DNA from: Rubripirellula sp. | GTDB lineage: Bacteria; Planctomycetota; Planctomycetia; Pirellulales; Pirellulaceae | NCBI GenBank assembly: GCA_012270065.1 | Contig: JAAXJB010000072.1 | Location: forward strand, 1 to 64,000 | Direction of reading: 5' to 3' | Length of the DNA: 64,000 nucleotides | Part shown: positions 56,645-64,000 of the stretch, one piece after another | Numbering within the stretch: position 1 is the first letter of the stretch | How the letters are laid out: every line of letters begins with the position of its first letter | Position numbers and translations under genes: made by a program | Notes under the pieces: model-generated | Told to the model about the DNA's origin: nothing | Databases searched by the model: none | What the model saw: the letters and a program-made list of their open reading frames with translations, nothing else

Positions 56645-58945
56645 ATGACTGGCCTTCGGTTTCTGATTCTGGTGATCGCAACAGCATTCATTCCCACTCT
56701 CTGGGAGAAGAAATGCGTGTTAGCAGTCGAAATCGGACCTGTGGCCAAGAATGAAATCGGTTCAACGAGCATTCAGCTTGCGCAACAGGTGATGATTCAT
56801 CGAGATCGCTGGGGTGTAGCACATCTATTTGGAGAAACCGACGAGAGTACATTATTTGGTGCTGGGTATGCTCAGGCAGAGGACTACTTCTGGCAACTCG
56901 AAGACACAACCATTCAGGCAATCGGACGTTACTCTGAAATCCGTGGAAAAGCCGGCCTCAAGACAGATCTGCTGGTACGCAGCTTTGAACTTGCTCGCCG
57001 TTCAAAGCAGGACTTCGCCGAACTGCCTGCAGAAAGCCAAAAACTTCTCAATGCATTCGCCGCGGGCATCAACCACTTTCTCGACACCGATTCGACGGAA
57101 AAGCCACGCCTGCTGAAACGTTTTGAGGCTTGGCATGTCTTGGCAATCGACCGCTACCTGATGCTGACAATGACCTATGGCGGAAGTGGTGCGAGAAAGC
57201 CGCGCCCCGAGGACGTGAAGCTAAGTTGGCACAACCAGCCACTTCCACGCTACAGCTGGGAATGGTCAGATTTCCCCGGTCGCTTCGAGTCGGATGTCCG
57301 CGAATCCATTGGCTCAAATTCGTGGGCAATCGCACCCCAAAAGACCCGAACCGGTGAGGCGATGCTGTTCATCAACCCTCATCAACCGTGGTACGGAATC
57401 GGGCAATTTTACGAGATGCATCTGCACAGCAAAGAAACGCTGCGTTTTTCAGGCGCATGTTTCTTCGGCAATCCAATCCCCGTGCTCGGGCACAATGAAT
57501 ATCTGGGCTGGGCCTACACCGTGAATCAACCCGACGTTGCTGATTCATGGAAAATCGATTTCGATCATCCCTCTGATCCTTTGAAGTATCGTTTTGGCGA
57601 TGGATATCGTCAGGCCGAAGAGTGGCAGGAATCGATTTTGATTCTCGAAAACAATGCCCTGCAATCACAGACAGTGACTTTCCGCAAAACGGAATCAGGC
57701 CCAGTCATGTCGCGAAATGGAAACCAGGCAGTTGTCGCCAGGATCGCCCGTCTGTTTGATACAGGAAGGCTGGATCAGGCAGTCGAAATGGTCCGGGCCA
57801 CCAATTTTGATGAGTGGAAAAAAGCACTGTCCCGATGCGCCATTCCAATGTTCAACGTGACCTACGCTGACCACGATGGAAACATTTTCTACGCTTACAA
57901 CGGCGCCATTCCCATCAGGGATGAGCGATTTGATTGGACGCGAACTGTCGATGGCAGCGATCCCGCAACACAGTGGCGAGGCTTTCATACTCTCAATGAC
58001 CTGCCGCAGGTGCTGAACCCGAAATCGGGCTACGTTCAGAACTGTAACTGCTCGCCTTATGTAACCACTGATGCCGACAACCCGCAACGCAACGATTATC
58101 CCAAGTACATGGTTCGGGACTGGGACGTTGACAAACGGCGAAGCAAACTCGCAAGAGAAGTTCTGTCTGCAGCCGATGATGTCACATTTGACTGGTATCA
58201 GAAACTCTGTTTTGATTCCACGCTTTACTGGCCAAAAACAGAAAAGGCCAAGTGGCAACGTGACTTCAGTGCATTGAAACGGGCTGAACCACTGCTGGCC
58301 GCAAAAATCGAGCCCTACCTCAATGCACTTGTGCATTGGGACGGCAAAGCCGACAAGCAGTCGGAAGTTGCGCTCTTGTGCATCAGCTGGTACGAAGAAC
58401 TGTATGGGACTTCGCAATCCGAGAAAATCAAAAGCGAATATCGCGGCAAGCCGGAAAAGCAACTGCTTGCTCTGGCGAAAGTAGCACAGCAACTCCAGGA
58501 ACTACACGGGGACTGGCGGATACCATGGGGCAAAGTCCACCGTCTGCAAAGAACCGCCTACAGCGCAGACACCATGGAAGCCGGCGTATCACTCCTGCCC
58601 TTCGCTCCCAGTCAGGCGTGTGCTGGTGCTCCCGGACCACTGGGTGTTGTTTTCACGATTTACTCAACGCCCAGTGTGCCATTACTTCGCCCACAACGCT
58701 TTGCGGTGGTCGGCTGTTCCTACATGTCGGCGATTGCGTTTGGAAAAAACAAAGTGCGTGCAGTGTCATTGGTTCCATTCGGAGTCAGTGGAAGCCCAAG
58801 GTCACCTCACTTCCGCGATCAAGCAGACCTGCTGGCGAATCAGAAGTTCAAACCCGCCTGGTTCTATGAAGACGACGTGCGAAATGCAGCAGTCATGTCG
58901 TATCACCCCGGCAAAAAATCAATGTCAACAAAGGCTCAACAATGA
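56645..58945 (+). CDS. Penicillin acylase family Ntn-hydrolase
   Basis: A 766-residue exported precursor of the penicillin amidase/acyl-homoserine lactone acylase family. A signal peptide (1-25, ending VLA) is followed by VMIHRDRWGVAHLFGETDESTLFGAGYAQAEDYFWQLE, the family's conserved alpha-chain opening. RESIGSNSWAIAP contains the catalytic Ser224, which becomes the N-terminal nucleophile after autoprocessing, followed by AMLFINPHQPW. GHNEYLGWAYTVNQPD and YADHDGNIFYAYNGAIPIRD complete the beta chain. It hydrolyses an amide, such as an N-acyl group; the true substrate is unknown. The ATG at 56645 is used because it gives the signal peptide. It overlaps the sulfatase start by 4 bp (ATGA), suggesting the two act on one substrate. 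Confidence 0.9.
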   Translation: MTGLRFLILVIATAFIPTLWEKKCVLAVEIGPVAKNEIGSTSIQLAQQVMIHRDRWGVAHLFGETDESTLFGAGYAQAEDYFWQLEDTTIQAIGRYSEIRGKAGLKTDLLVRSFELARRSKQDFAELPAESQKLLNAFAAGINHFLDTDSTEKPRLLKRFEAWHVLAIDRYLMLTMTYGGSGARKPRPEDVKLSWHNQPLPRYSWEWSDFPGRFESDVRESIGSNSWAIAPQKTRTGEAMLFINPHQPWYGIGQFYEMHLHSKETLRFSGACFFGNPIPVLGHNEYLGWAYTVNQPDVADSWKIDFDHPSDPLKYRFGDGYRQAEEWQESILILENNALQSQTVTFRKTESGPVMSRNGNQAVVARIARLFDTGRLDQAVEMVRATNFDEWKKALSRCAIPMFNVTYADHDGNIFYAYNGAIPIRDERFDWTRTVDGSDPATQWRGFHTLNDLPQVLNPKSGYVQNCNCSPYVTTDADNPQRNDYPKYMVRDWDVDKRRSKLAREVLSAADDVTFDWYQKLCFDSTLYWPKTEKAKWQRDFSALKRAEPLLAAKIEPYLNALVHWDGKADKQSEVALLCISWYEELYGTSQSEKIKSEYRGKPEKQLLALAKVAQQLQELHGDWRIPWGKVHRLQRTAYSADTMEAGVSLLPFAPSQACAGAPGPLGVVFTIYSTPSVPLLRPQRFAVVGCSYMSAIAFGKNKVRAVSLVPFGVSGSPRSPHFRDQADLLANQKFKPAWFYEDDVRNAAVMSYHPGKKSMSTKAQQ

Positions 58946-60465
58946 AGCTTATCGGAATCGCACTAACATTCATGCTGAGTTCCCTGGCATCTGTCAGCGG
59001 TGCTGAGTTGCCAAACATTCTGTTTTGCATCTCCGACGATCAAAGCTACTGGCATGCGGGTGCCAACGGCGATCCAGTCGTCAAAACACCTGCATTTGAT
59101 CGTATCGCCTCCGAGGGCATCCGGTTCACGCAGGCCTTTTGTGACGCACCCACCTGTGGCCCCTCGCGAAGTGCGATCCTGACGGGGCAGCACATCTGGC
59201 GTCTTGCAGAAGCAGGAAACATCCACAGCACCTTGCCCGTTCGTTTTGCCACCTATCCTGAACTGCTGCAAAAGCAGGGGTACTTCACGGGCTTTACAGG
59301 CAAGGGCTGGAGTCCGGGGCGTCTCGAACCAGGGGGACGTACCGAAAACCCAGCGGGAAAAGACTACGGAAAACGTCGACTGAAAAACACGAAACCCGGT
59401 ATAGCAAACAAGGATTATGCAGGAAATTTCTCCGACTTTCTCGCAGCGCGACCCGCCAATGCGCCCTTCTGTTTCTGGCTTGGTACCCACGAACCACATC
59501 GAGGTTACCAGCTGGGTGCCGGTCTCGCCGCAGGCAAGGATCCAACCAAGGTGGTCGTGCCAAAATGCCTTCCTGATACTCCAGTGGTACGGAGCGATAT
59601 TCTCGACTACTACACCGAGGTTGAACATTTTGACCGCATGGTTGAGCAAGCCCTGAACTTGCTCGAGCAAAAGGCGGAACTCGACAACACAATCATTGTG
59701 ATCACCAGTGATCACGGCATGCCATTTCCCCGTGCAAAAGCAAGCCTGTACGATACGGGTACGCACGTCCCATTGGCGATCAGGTGGGGAAATGGAATCG
59801 ACCGACCTGGACGTGTTTCCGATGCCTTTGTGAATCTGAGTGACCTGGCGCCAACCTTTCTGGAAACAGCCGGAATCACCCCCCCCTCTGACATGACTGG
59901 ACGCAGTCTGCTGGAGCTACTGCGGAATGGGAAAACCAAAACATGGCCGGAGCGCGACCACGCGTTGATTGCAATGGAGAGGCACGACGGGTGCCGAAAA
60001 GGAGGCAAAGGCTATCCCTGCCGGGCATTGCGCACATCCAGATTCCTTTTCATCATCAACCACGAACCCGATCGCTGGCCCTCGGGTGACCCCGATCCAT
60101 CAGTGTGCGCACGTGCAATTCCCTACGGTGAAATTGACACATCCCCAACGAAAACCCTGATGATGGAAAAAAGTGATGAGCCAGAACTTCAGAAACTGAG
60201 TCAACTTGCTTTCGGCCGACGCCCCGCGGAAGAACTCTACGACGTACTCGCGGACCCGTGGCAACTTGAGAATCTCGCAGATAACCCTGATTACTCTGCG
60301 GTCCTGACGGGACTGCGGAAACGGCTCACCCAACGTCTGATTGAAACAGAGGATCCCCGCCAAACTGGCGGCGCGGTGCTATGGGATTTCTATCCCTACT
60401 ATGGTCTCCGCAGGAATCGCAACTGGAAGGTCGATCCCCTACCCACGAAAGCCGAATCCGACTGA
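58942..60465 (+). CDS. Sulfatase, N-sulfoglucosamine-sulfohydrolase-like
   Basis: A 507-residue type I sulfatase. Signal peptide (1-20, ending VSG), then PNILFCISDDQSYWHAG with Asp32-Asp33, TPAFDRIASEGIRFTQAF, and CGPSRSAILTGQHIWRLAEAGNIHSTLP with formylglycine site Cys72. This last motif, together with the late VITSDHGMPFPRAKASLYDTGTHVPLAIRWG, resembles the heparan N-sulfatase (SGSH) branch. The active site looks intact. It is coupled to the acylase gene by a 4-bp overlap, so a plausible but unproven scenario is joint removal of N-acyl and sulfate groups from an amino sugar polymer. No terminator is visible after the stop. Confidence 0.92.
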   Translation: MKLIGIALTFMLSSLASVSGAELPNILFCISDDQSYWHAGANGDPVVKTPAFDRIASEGIRFTQAFCDAPTCGPSRSAILTGQHIWRLAEAGNIHSTLPVRFATYPELLQKQGYFTGFTGKGWSPGRLEPGGRTENPAGKDYGKRRLKNTKPGIANKDYAGNFSDFLAARPANAPFCFWLGTHEPHRGYQLGAGLAAGKDPTKVVVPKCLPDTPVVRSDILDYYTEVEHFDRMVEQALNLLEQKAELDNTIIVITSDHGMPFPRAKASLYDTGTHVPLAIRWGNGIDRPGRVSDAFVNLSDLAPTFLETAGITPPSDMTGRSLLELLRNGKTKTWPERDHALIAMERHDGCRKGGKGYPCRALRTSRFLFIINHEPDRWPSGDPDPSVCARAIPYGEIDTSPTKTLMMEKSDEPELQKLSQLAFGRRPAEELYDVLADPWQLENLADNPDYSAVLTGLRKRLTQRLIETEDPRQTGGAVLWDFYPYYGLRRNRNWKVDPLPTKAESD

Positions 60466-60820
60466 TTCCAGCAGACTTTTTCACCGGCCGGGTTTCACTG
60501 TACTGTTGTCAAAACACGGTTCTTCAAACGACGGCACACATGATCCCGCATATCGGTCAATGGATCGCCCCCCATGTCAGGCCTTTCAGCATAACTCTCC
60601 CGTGCATGCTTCCAATTCTTGAAGTGTTGGATTGTCTACCAACCGTTACATTTAATCGCTGGAACAGTATGTTACAGTACCCGCGAGAGGTGTTTCAGAT
60701 CGAAGTGGGCAACCGCAAAGCGACCATCACAACTGAGATCGTGTACCACACAATGGCCGGATCATCAGGATTACGAAAACAACACTCGAATCACAAAACA
60801 GGTGACGGAGCAATCGACCA
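60466..60820. other. 355-bp intergenic region without a gene
   Basis: Frames exist on both strands but none is convincing. An AT-rich stretch around 60630-60680 (TTGGAT, later TTTAAT at 19-bp spacing, then a GAACAGTATGTTAC near-palindrome) may be the promoter region of the DUF4956 gene; the match is weak. Confidence 0.4.
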
Positions 60821-61471
60821 ATGGAATTTCTGGAAATCCCGTTATTCGATGATGACGTATTCAAAATGTTCATCCGCTTCGGGTTCAACCTGTTATTCCT
60901 GTTCCTGATCGCACGCTTCGCAATTCTGACGAATCCGCAGAATCGCGAATTTGCTTTCACGGCCGGCATGCTGAACATCACAGTATTCTTCATCTGTTTC
61001 GCACTGAAGAAACTGGAACTCGGAATCGGTATGGCGTTGGGACTTTTCGCGATCTTTGGTGTACTGAGATACCGGACCAATTCTCTTCCGATCAAGGAGA
61101 TGACCTATCTGTTCGTCGTCATTGGCATTGCTGTCATCAATTCACTCTCGAACAAAAAAACCAGCTACGTTGAATTGGTAGCTGTGAACAGTCTGATCCT
61201 TTGTGCCGCCGTCCTGAAAGAAAGATTCATTGCCAATGGTGGCACCAAATCGAAAAAAAACGGTATCAATGGCGGCAAGCCACGCAAGCAGGTCGTGGAA
61301 TACGATCGTCTTGATCTTCTATCACCGGAGAAACGAGACGACCTGCATGCAGACCTGATTCAGCGAACCGGAATCCCTGTATCACGGGTTCAGGTACAGG
61401 CAATCGACTTGAAGCAGGGATCCGCCACGCTCAATGTCTGGTGCGAACCGGAAGCCCCCAGCAAAGAATGA
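60821..61471 (+). CDS. DUF4956 family membrane protein
   Basis: A 216-residue integral membrane protein of the DUF4956 family. The motif GMALGLFAIFGVLRYRTNSLPIKEMTYLFVVIGIAVINSL is the family's signature. Four hydrophobic helices lie at about 20-38, 48-62, 68-85 and 95-112, with another near 118-132. The C-terminal 75 residues are cytoplasmic in character: a basic linker (KSKKNGINGGKPRKQ) and then YDRLDLLSPEKRDDLHADLIQRTG, a small alpha/beta domain. Members in other bacteria are often next to polyphosphate-polymerase (VTC-like) or CotH genes; no such neighbour exists here. Function is unknown. Confidence 0.9.
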   Translation: MEFLEIPLFDDDVFKMFIRFGFNLLFLFLIARFAILTNPQNREFAFTAGMLNITVFFICFALKKLELGIGMALGLFAIFGVLRYRTNSLPIKEMTYLFVVIGIAVINSLSNKKTSYVELVAVNSLILCAAVLKERFIANGGTKSKKNGINGGKPRKQVVEYDRLDLLSPEKRDDLHADLIQRTGIPVSRVQVQAIDLKQGSATLNVWCEPEAPSKE

Positions 61472-61496
61472 CCTGCGCAAGCACAAGCAGCGCAGG
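61472..61496 (+). terminator. Hairpin after the DUF4956 gene
   Basis: CCTGCGC (61472-61478) and GCGCAGG (61490-61496) form a perfect 7-bp stem with an 11-nt loop directly after the stop codon. No U-tract follows, so termination is possible but not certain. Confidence 0.4.
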
Positions 61497-61507
61497 CTCA
61501 GGTCCAT

Positions 61508-61645
61508 TCGGGGCTACCGCGTGTGTCTGTTCAGGACCAGCGTTTTGATCCGCTCAGGACTACCGCGCTGATCTGGCCAGGACTTCAGCGCTGGCCTCGT
61601 CAGGACTACAGCGCTGGTTTGGTCAGGACCGGCGGCCCGAATGGT
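61508..61645. repeat. 23-bp minisatellite, about six copies
   Basis: Imperfect head-to-tail units start at 61508, 61531, 61554, 61577, 61600 and 61623, each exactly 23 bp apart. The shared core is TCAGGACTACAGCGCTG, with the first and last units the most diverged. The period is not a multiple of three and the array lies between two convergent genes, so it is not coding. There are no unique spacers, so it is not a CRISPR. Confidence 0.85.
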
Positions 61646-61759
61646 GGCTTGCACGATTCACTGTCCCCAAGTTGGTGGCACGATGACATTTCAAGTGTAC
61701 CTTGACCATTTCGGGAACATCCACATTAGCGCAGCATCGGGATTTACCATTCACTTGCT

Positions 61760-62584
61760 TCACTGATAAACACGGACGTAATCGATCAAGTACTGGGCGG
61801 GGAACTTCGTATCAGCACCAACAGGCCCGACAAAACCGCCACCGACTGCGAGATTCAGAAGGAGATGGAACTTCTGATCGAATGGGGCAGGAAATTCACC
61901 ACCCGTCGTGCTCCACCTGGTTTGAGTCTGCACCAGTTTTCCATCGACAAACCATTGGATTTTGCCGGCTTGCCATTCGATGGCGAATGTGTGGAAATCA
62001 TCGGCAAAGTTTCCCTCAGGCAGCTTGTACTCTTTCCCCGAGGATGCATTCCGTGGCCACGCATCACCATAGTGCAATGTCCCCAGAACTTCATTGGTGT
62101 TCTGTCCCCGATACTCCATGATGTCAATTTCACCGCTCTTTGCCCAACCACCATACTTGTCTTCCGTTGGCAGCATCCAGATAGCAGGCCATAGTCCTGC
62201 CCCGGACGGCAACTTGGCGCGGACTTCGATCCGTCCGTATTTCCAGTCACCGCGATTCTTCGTCCTCACTCGCCCCGAAGAATACTCACGCGTAGTCCCC
62301 ATGATGTTCGCGTTATCACGCCTCACTTCCAGAATCAAATTACCGCCAGCTACACGGACATTCTCTTTTCGATCGGTGTAAATCTGCAGCTCACTGTTCC
62401 CGCCTCCAAATGCATTGACCTCGATTCCCCATTTGGAAAAATCAAGTGAATCTCCATCAAAATTGTCTTCCCAAACCAGCTTTCGTTTTCCTGCCGCATC
62501 CTGATTCTGGGCAATGACAGAAGTGGAAAACAGGATGGAACACATGCAAAAGAAAAACAGAGGAGACATCATTCGTGGGCACAT
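61760..62584 (-). CDS. GH16 family glycoside hydrolase
   Basis: A 274-residue secreted beta-glycanase. Signal peptide (1-25, ending VIA), then LVWEDNFDGDSLDFSKWGIE, GGGNSELQIYTDRKENVRVAGGNLILE, GRIEVRAKLPSGAGLWPAIWMLP and the catalytic GEIDIMEYRG, with nucleophile Glu152, Asp154 and acid/base Glu157. AIEWQAGKIQWFVDGKLV and LLNLAVGGGFVG complete the jelly roll. The EIDIME form with this context is typical of laminarinases (beta-1,3-glucanases) but other GH16 substrates cannot be excluded. It fits the polysaccharide-degrading theme. It is convergent with the DUF4956 gene, with the minisatellite between them. Confidence 0.92.
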   Translation of the reverse strand: MCPRMMSPLFFFCMCSILFSTSVIAQNQDAAGKRKLVWEDNFDGDSLDFSKWGIEVNAFGGGNSELQIYTDRKENVRVAGGNLILEVRRDNANIMGTTREYSSGRVRTKNRGDWKYGRIEVRAKLPSGAGLWPAIWMLPTEDKYGGWAKSGEIDIMEYRGQNTNEVLGTLHYGDAWPRNASSGKEYKLPEGNFADDFHTFAIEWQAGKIQWFVDGKLVQTQTRWSTTGGEFPAPFDQKFHLLLNLAVGGGFVGPVGADTKFPAQYLIDYVRVYQ

Positions 62585-62647
62585 GGATTTAACCTTCGAC
62601 TTTGGGTTTAGTGAGCAGAGTTTTTCGTGATTGGAGAAATGGGATTG

Positions 62648-62674
62648 ATCGGAATCCGGTCACGGAATTCCGAT
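62648..62674 (-). promoter_or_regulatory. Inverted repeat upstream of the GH16 gene
   Basis: ATCGGAAT (62648-62655) and ATTCCGAT (62667-62674) are perfect 8-bp inverted arms around 11 bp. The element sits between the stop of the partial minus-strand gene and the GH16 start. It could be a transcription-factor operator or an intergenic hairpin; no T-run follows on the minus strand. Confidence 0.35.
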
Positions 62675-62699
62675 TGCAAATCAGTGACAGATACCGGAG

Positions 62700-64000
62700 T
62701 CACTCTTTTTTCTGGAAACTGTAAAAAACATCAATTCGACAAATCTGGCCCGTACGCGCGAACAGCGTTTCGGTTTCACCAGAAGTGAGCATCAGATCAT
62801 CACGTTCTTCCGGTTCGGCATTGATTCTCGAAATGACAAGTCTGGAATCATTTGCCTGATGATAGACAATTGGTGTTTGGCAAAGCGTGAAAGCAAAACT
62901 GCCAGCAGGTAGCGGAACTTCCACGAATTCATCATCCAGGTTCACAAACTGGAGCGTCGAGTCGTTCGCCAGCAACTCACATGCTTCGAACATGCCTGGT
63001 TCAAAACGAATTTGAGCATTGGAAACACGCACCCCAAGTTCGGCTAGACGTGACAGAATATCCTCCTTGACCTGCCCGGTCATACCGGGCTGTTGGACTC
63101 CCGCGTCCTGTGGGGTGTGCGAGTAGGGGTCGGCCGGAAAAGCACCGTATTGAGCAGGTGACTTGGCCAAGCCAATGCCATCACGAATATTCCGATAGTA
63201 ACGCAGCAACTTCTCATTCAGGGTGCAATCGCCTGAACTGATCTGCGACCGCATGCAGTTTTCGATGGTCGCCAAAGCCAGTTTGGAAACCATATGCCAG
63301 TAGATGGAGCCCAGACCTTCGTAGGCAAAAAAAGTACCACTCCGTCCTGTGAAACTCTTGTGGCAGAAAGTCTGTTCAAAAAGGTCGCAGACGATTTCCC
63401 TGTCCTGCGTGACTGCCTCAGCATATTCCGGATCGGCAGCCAACACCTCCAGTGCCAACTTCAAATCCATCACATTCCGAAAATCAGCATTGAAGTGCAC
63501 TCCACCCTCGACATCCTGACGGACAATCCCAGAATGCCCATCATCAATCAAACGCTGCAACAGAAATGATCGCGTCCATGCATTCTCCGCAAGACTGTTC
63601 TTTTCAAGGAAAGTTGCCAGACGCCGGTCCGGGTAGAGCATGAAGCTCTGCTGGTCTTCGCGATAGATCCTGCTCCCGTGCAGCGCATCCAATACTTCAA
63701 CAGCCTCGCTTGCCGATAACAATCCACTGCTGAGAACAGCAACCTGTCCCTCAAGCATTTCCTGCAAGTTCGTAACCCCGTAGGCTTCCGCATTGATGCC
63801 GATCAGGTTGTAGGAGTGATACAGACCATCCTGACGACGATTGGAACGAATCGCGTGATCGATCATCACCAGGCATCGCCGAAAGAGAATCACACACTCT
63901 TCGAGTGGCAAGTCGATTTTGTCGCCAGCAAGGCCATGCTCATACAACTTCTGCCGATATTCACATCCAGCCAGTGCGAGGGAATCCACGATCTGTTTGC
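62700..64000 (-). CDS. Unrecognised protein, 5' end outside the window
   Basis: The C-terminal 430 or so residues of a larger protein; the frame is still open at the right edge, and the first possible internal start (GTG at 63989) is probably just a valine codon. I do not recognise the family. It contains QDGLYHSYNLIGINAEAYG, LHGSRIYREDQQSFMLYPDRRLATFLEKN, FRNVMDLKLALEVLAADPEY, FCHKSFTGRSGTFFAYEGLGSIYWHMVSKLALATIE and DPYSHTPQDAGVQQPGMTGQVKEDIL, then a beta-rich end. The mostly helical first part with Tyr/His/Trp/Glu clusters recalls (alpha/alpha)6-barrel carbohydrate enzymes such as GH94 relatives, but that is only an impression. It is transcribed toward the GH16 gene. Confidence 0.7.
   Translation of the reverse strand, partial: KQIVDSLALAGCEYRQKLYEHGLAGDKIDLPLEECVILFRRCLVMIDHAIRSNRRQDGLYHSYNLIGINAEAYGVTNLQEMLEGQVAVLSSGLLSASEAVEVLDALHGSRIYREDQQSFMLYPDRRLATFLEKNSLAENAWTRSFLLQRLIDDGHSGIVRQDVEGGVHFNADFRNVMDLKLALEVLAADPEYAEAVTQDREIVCDLFEQTFCHKSFTGRSGTFFAYEGLGSIYWHMVSKLALATIENCMRSQISSGDCTLNEKLLRYYRNIRDGIGLAKSPAQYGAFPADPYSHTPQDAGVQQPGMTGQVKEDILSRLAELGVRVSNAQIRFEPGMFEACELLANDSTLQFVNLDDEFVEVPLPAGSFAFTLCQTPIVYHQANDSRLVISRINAEPEERDDLMLTSGETETLFARTGQICRIDVFYSFQKKE

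Noticed and set aside
57695-58492. 265-codon minus-strand frame
   Set aside because: It is antisense to the penicillin acylase gene.
58963-59766. 267-codon minus-strand frame
   Set aside because: It is antisense to the SGSH-like sulfatase.
61508-61645. CRISPR array
   Set aside because: The 23-bp units are contiguous with no unique spacers, and no cas gene is nearby.

Overview
The window comes from a planctomycete (Planctomycetota), most likely a marine or aquatic polysaccharide degrader. The evidence is the gene content: several giant c-type cytochromes carrying the Planctomycete-specific DUF1587/1592/1588/1585/1595 and DUF1549/1553 modules, their Tat-exported DUF1552 and DUF1501 partners, PVC-type dehydrogenase-like propellers, and a set of sulfatases. 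I cannot name a genus from sequence alone. No rRNA, tRNA, CRISPR, insertion sequence or phage gene was seen. I count 20 CxxCH heme motifs in eight proteins, seven twin-arginine export signals and four sulfatase-fold proteins.

Layout. 1-8.3 kb: unrelated single genes (M20 peptidase, SOUL protein, lactonase-like propeller, bestrophin channel, glycosyltransferase-like protein, parallel beta-helix protein). 8.7-19.4 kb: two cytochrome-then-DUF1552 pairs with a PQQ-like propeller between them. 20.0-24.4 kb: a tightly packed trio of HEAT/cytochrome c protein, PVC dehydrogenase-like protein and ThuA protein. 24.4-34 kb: an iduronate-2-sulfatase-like gene; a small-membrane-protein cluster (a decayed gene with two in-frame stops, CD225, DUF2752); a hexaheme cytochrome with its dehydrogenase-like partner; and a sulfatase with a discoidin-like tail. 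34.3-37.6 kb: an unusual propeller/diheme/IPT/ankyrin fusion. 38.1-39.8 kb: a Na/phosphate cotransporter.

40.0-49.1 kb: a compact five-gene operon, DUF1552, DUF1592, DUF1552, DUF1592 and a sulfatase-fold protein that has lost its catalytic residues. Three of its four junctions are 4-bp ATGA overlaps. 49.4-55.7 kb: a second operon with a DUF1549/1553 cytochrome, a DUF1501 protein and two unusual amidohydrolase-fold proteins. 55.9-60.5 kb: an Mpo1-like protein, a penicillin-acylase-type Ntn hydrolase and a sulfatase. 60.8-64 kb: a DUF4956 protein, a 23-bp minisatellite, a GH16 glycanase and a partial unrecognised gene.

The genes suggest periplasmic breakdown of sulfated and aminated polysaccharides (sulfatases, GH16, beta-helix protein, acylase) alongside a large set of exported heme proteins paired with hydrolase-fold partners. 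The biochemical role of the DUF1592/DUF1552 and DUF1549/DUF1501 pairs is not established. The best candidate for an undescribed system here is the repeated cytochrome plus hydrolase-fold unit, and above all the five-gene operon that ends in the pseudo-sulfatase.
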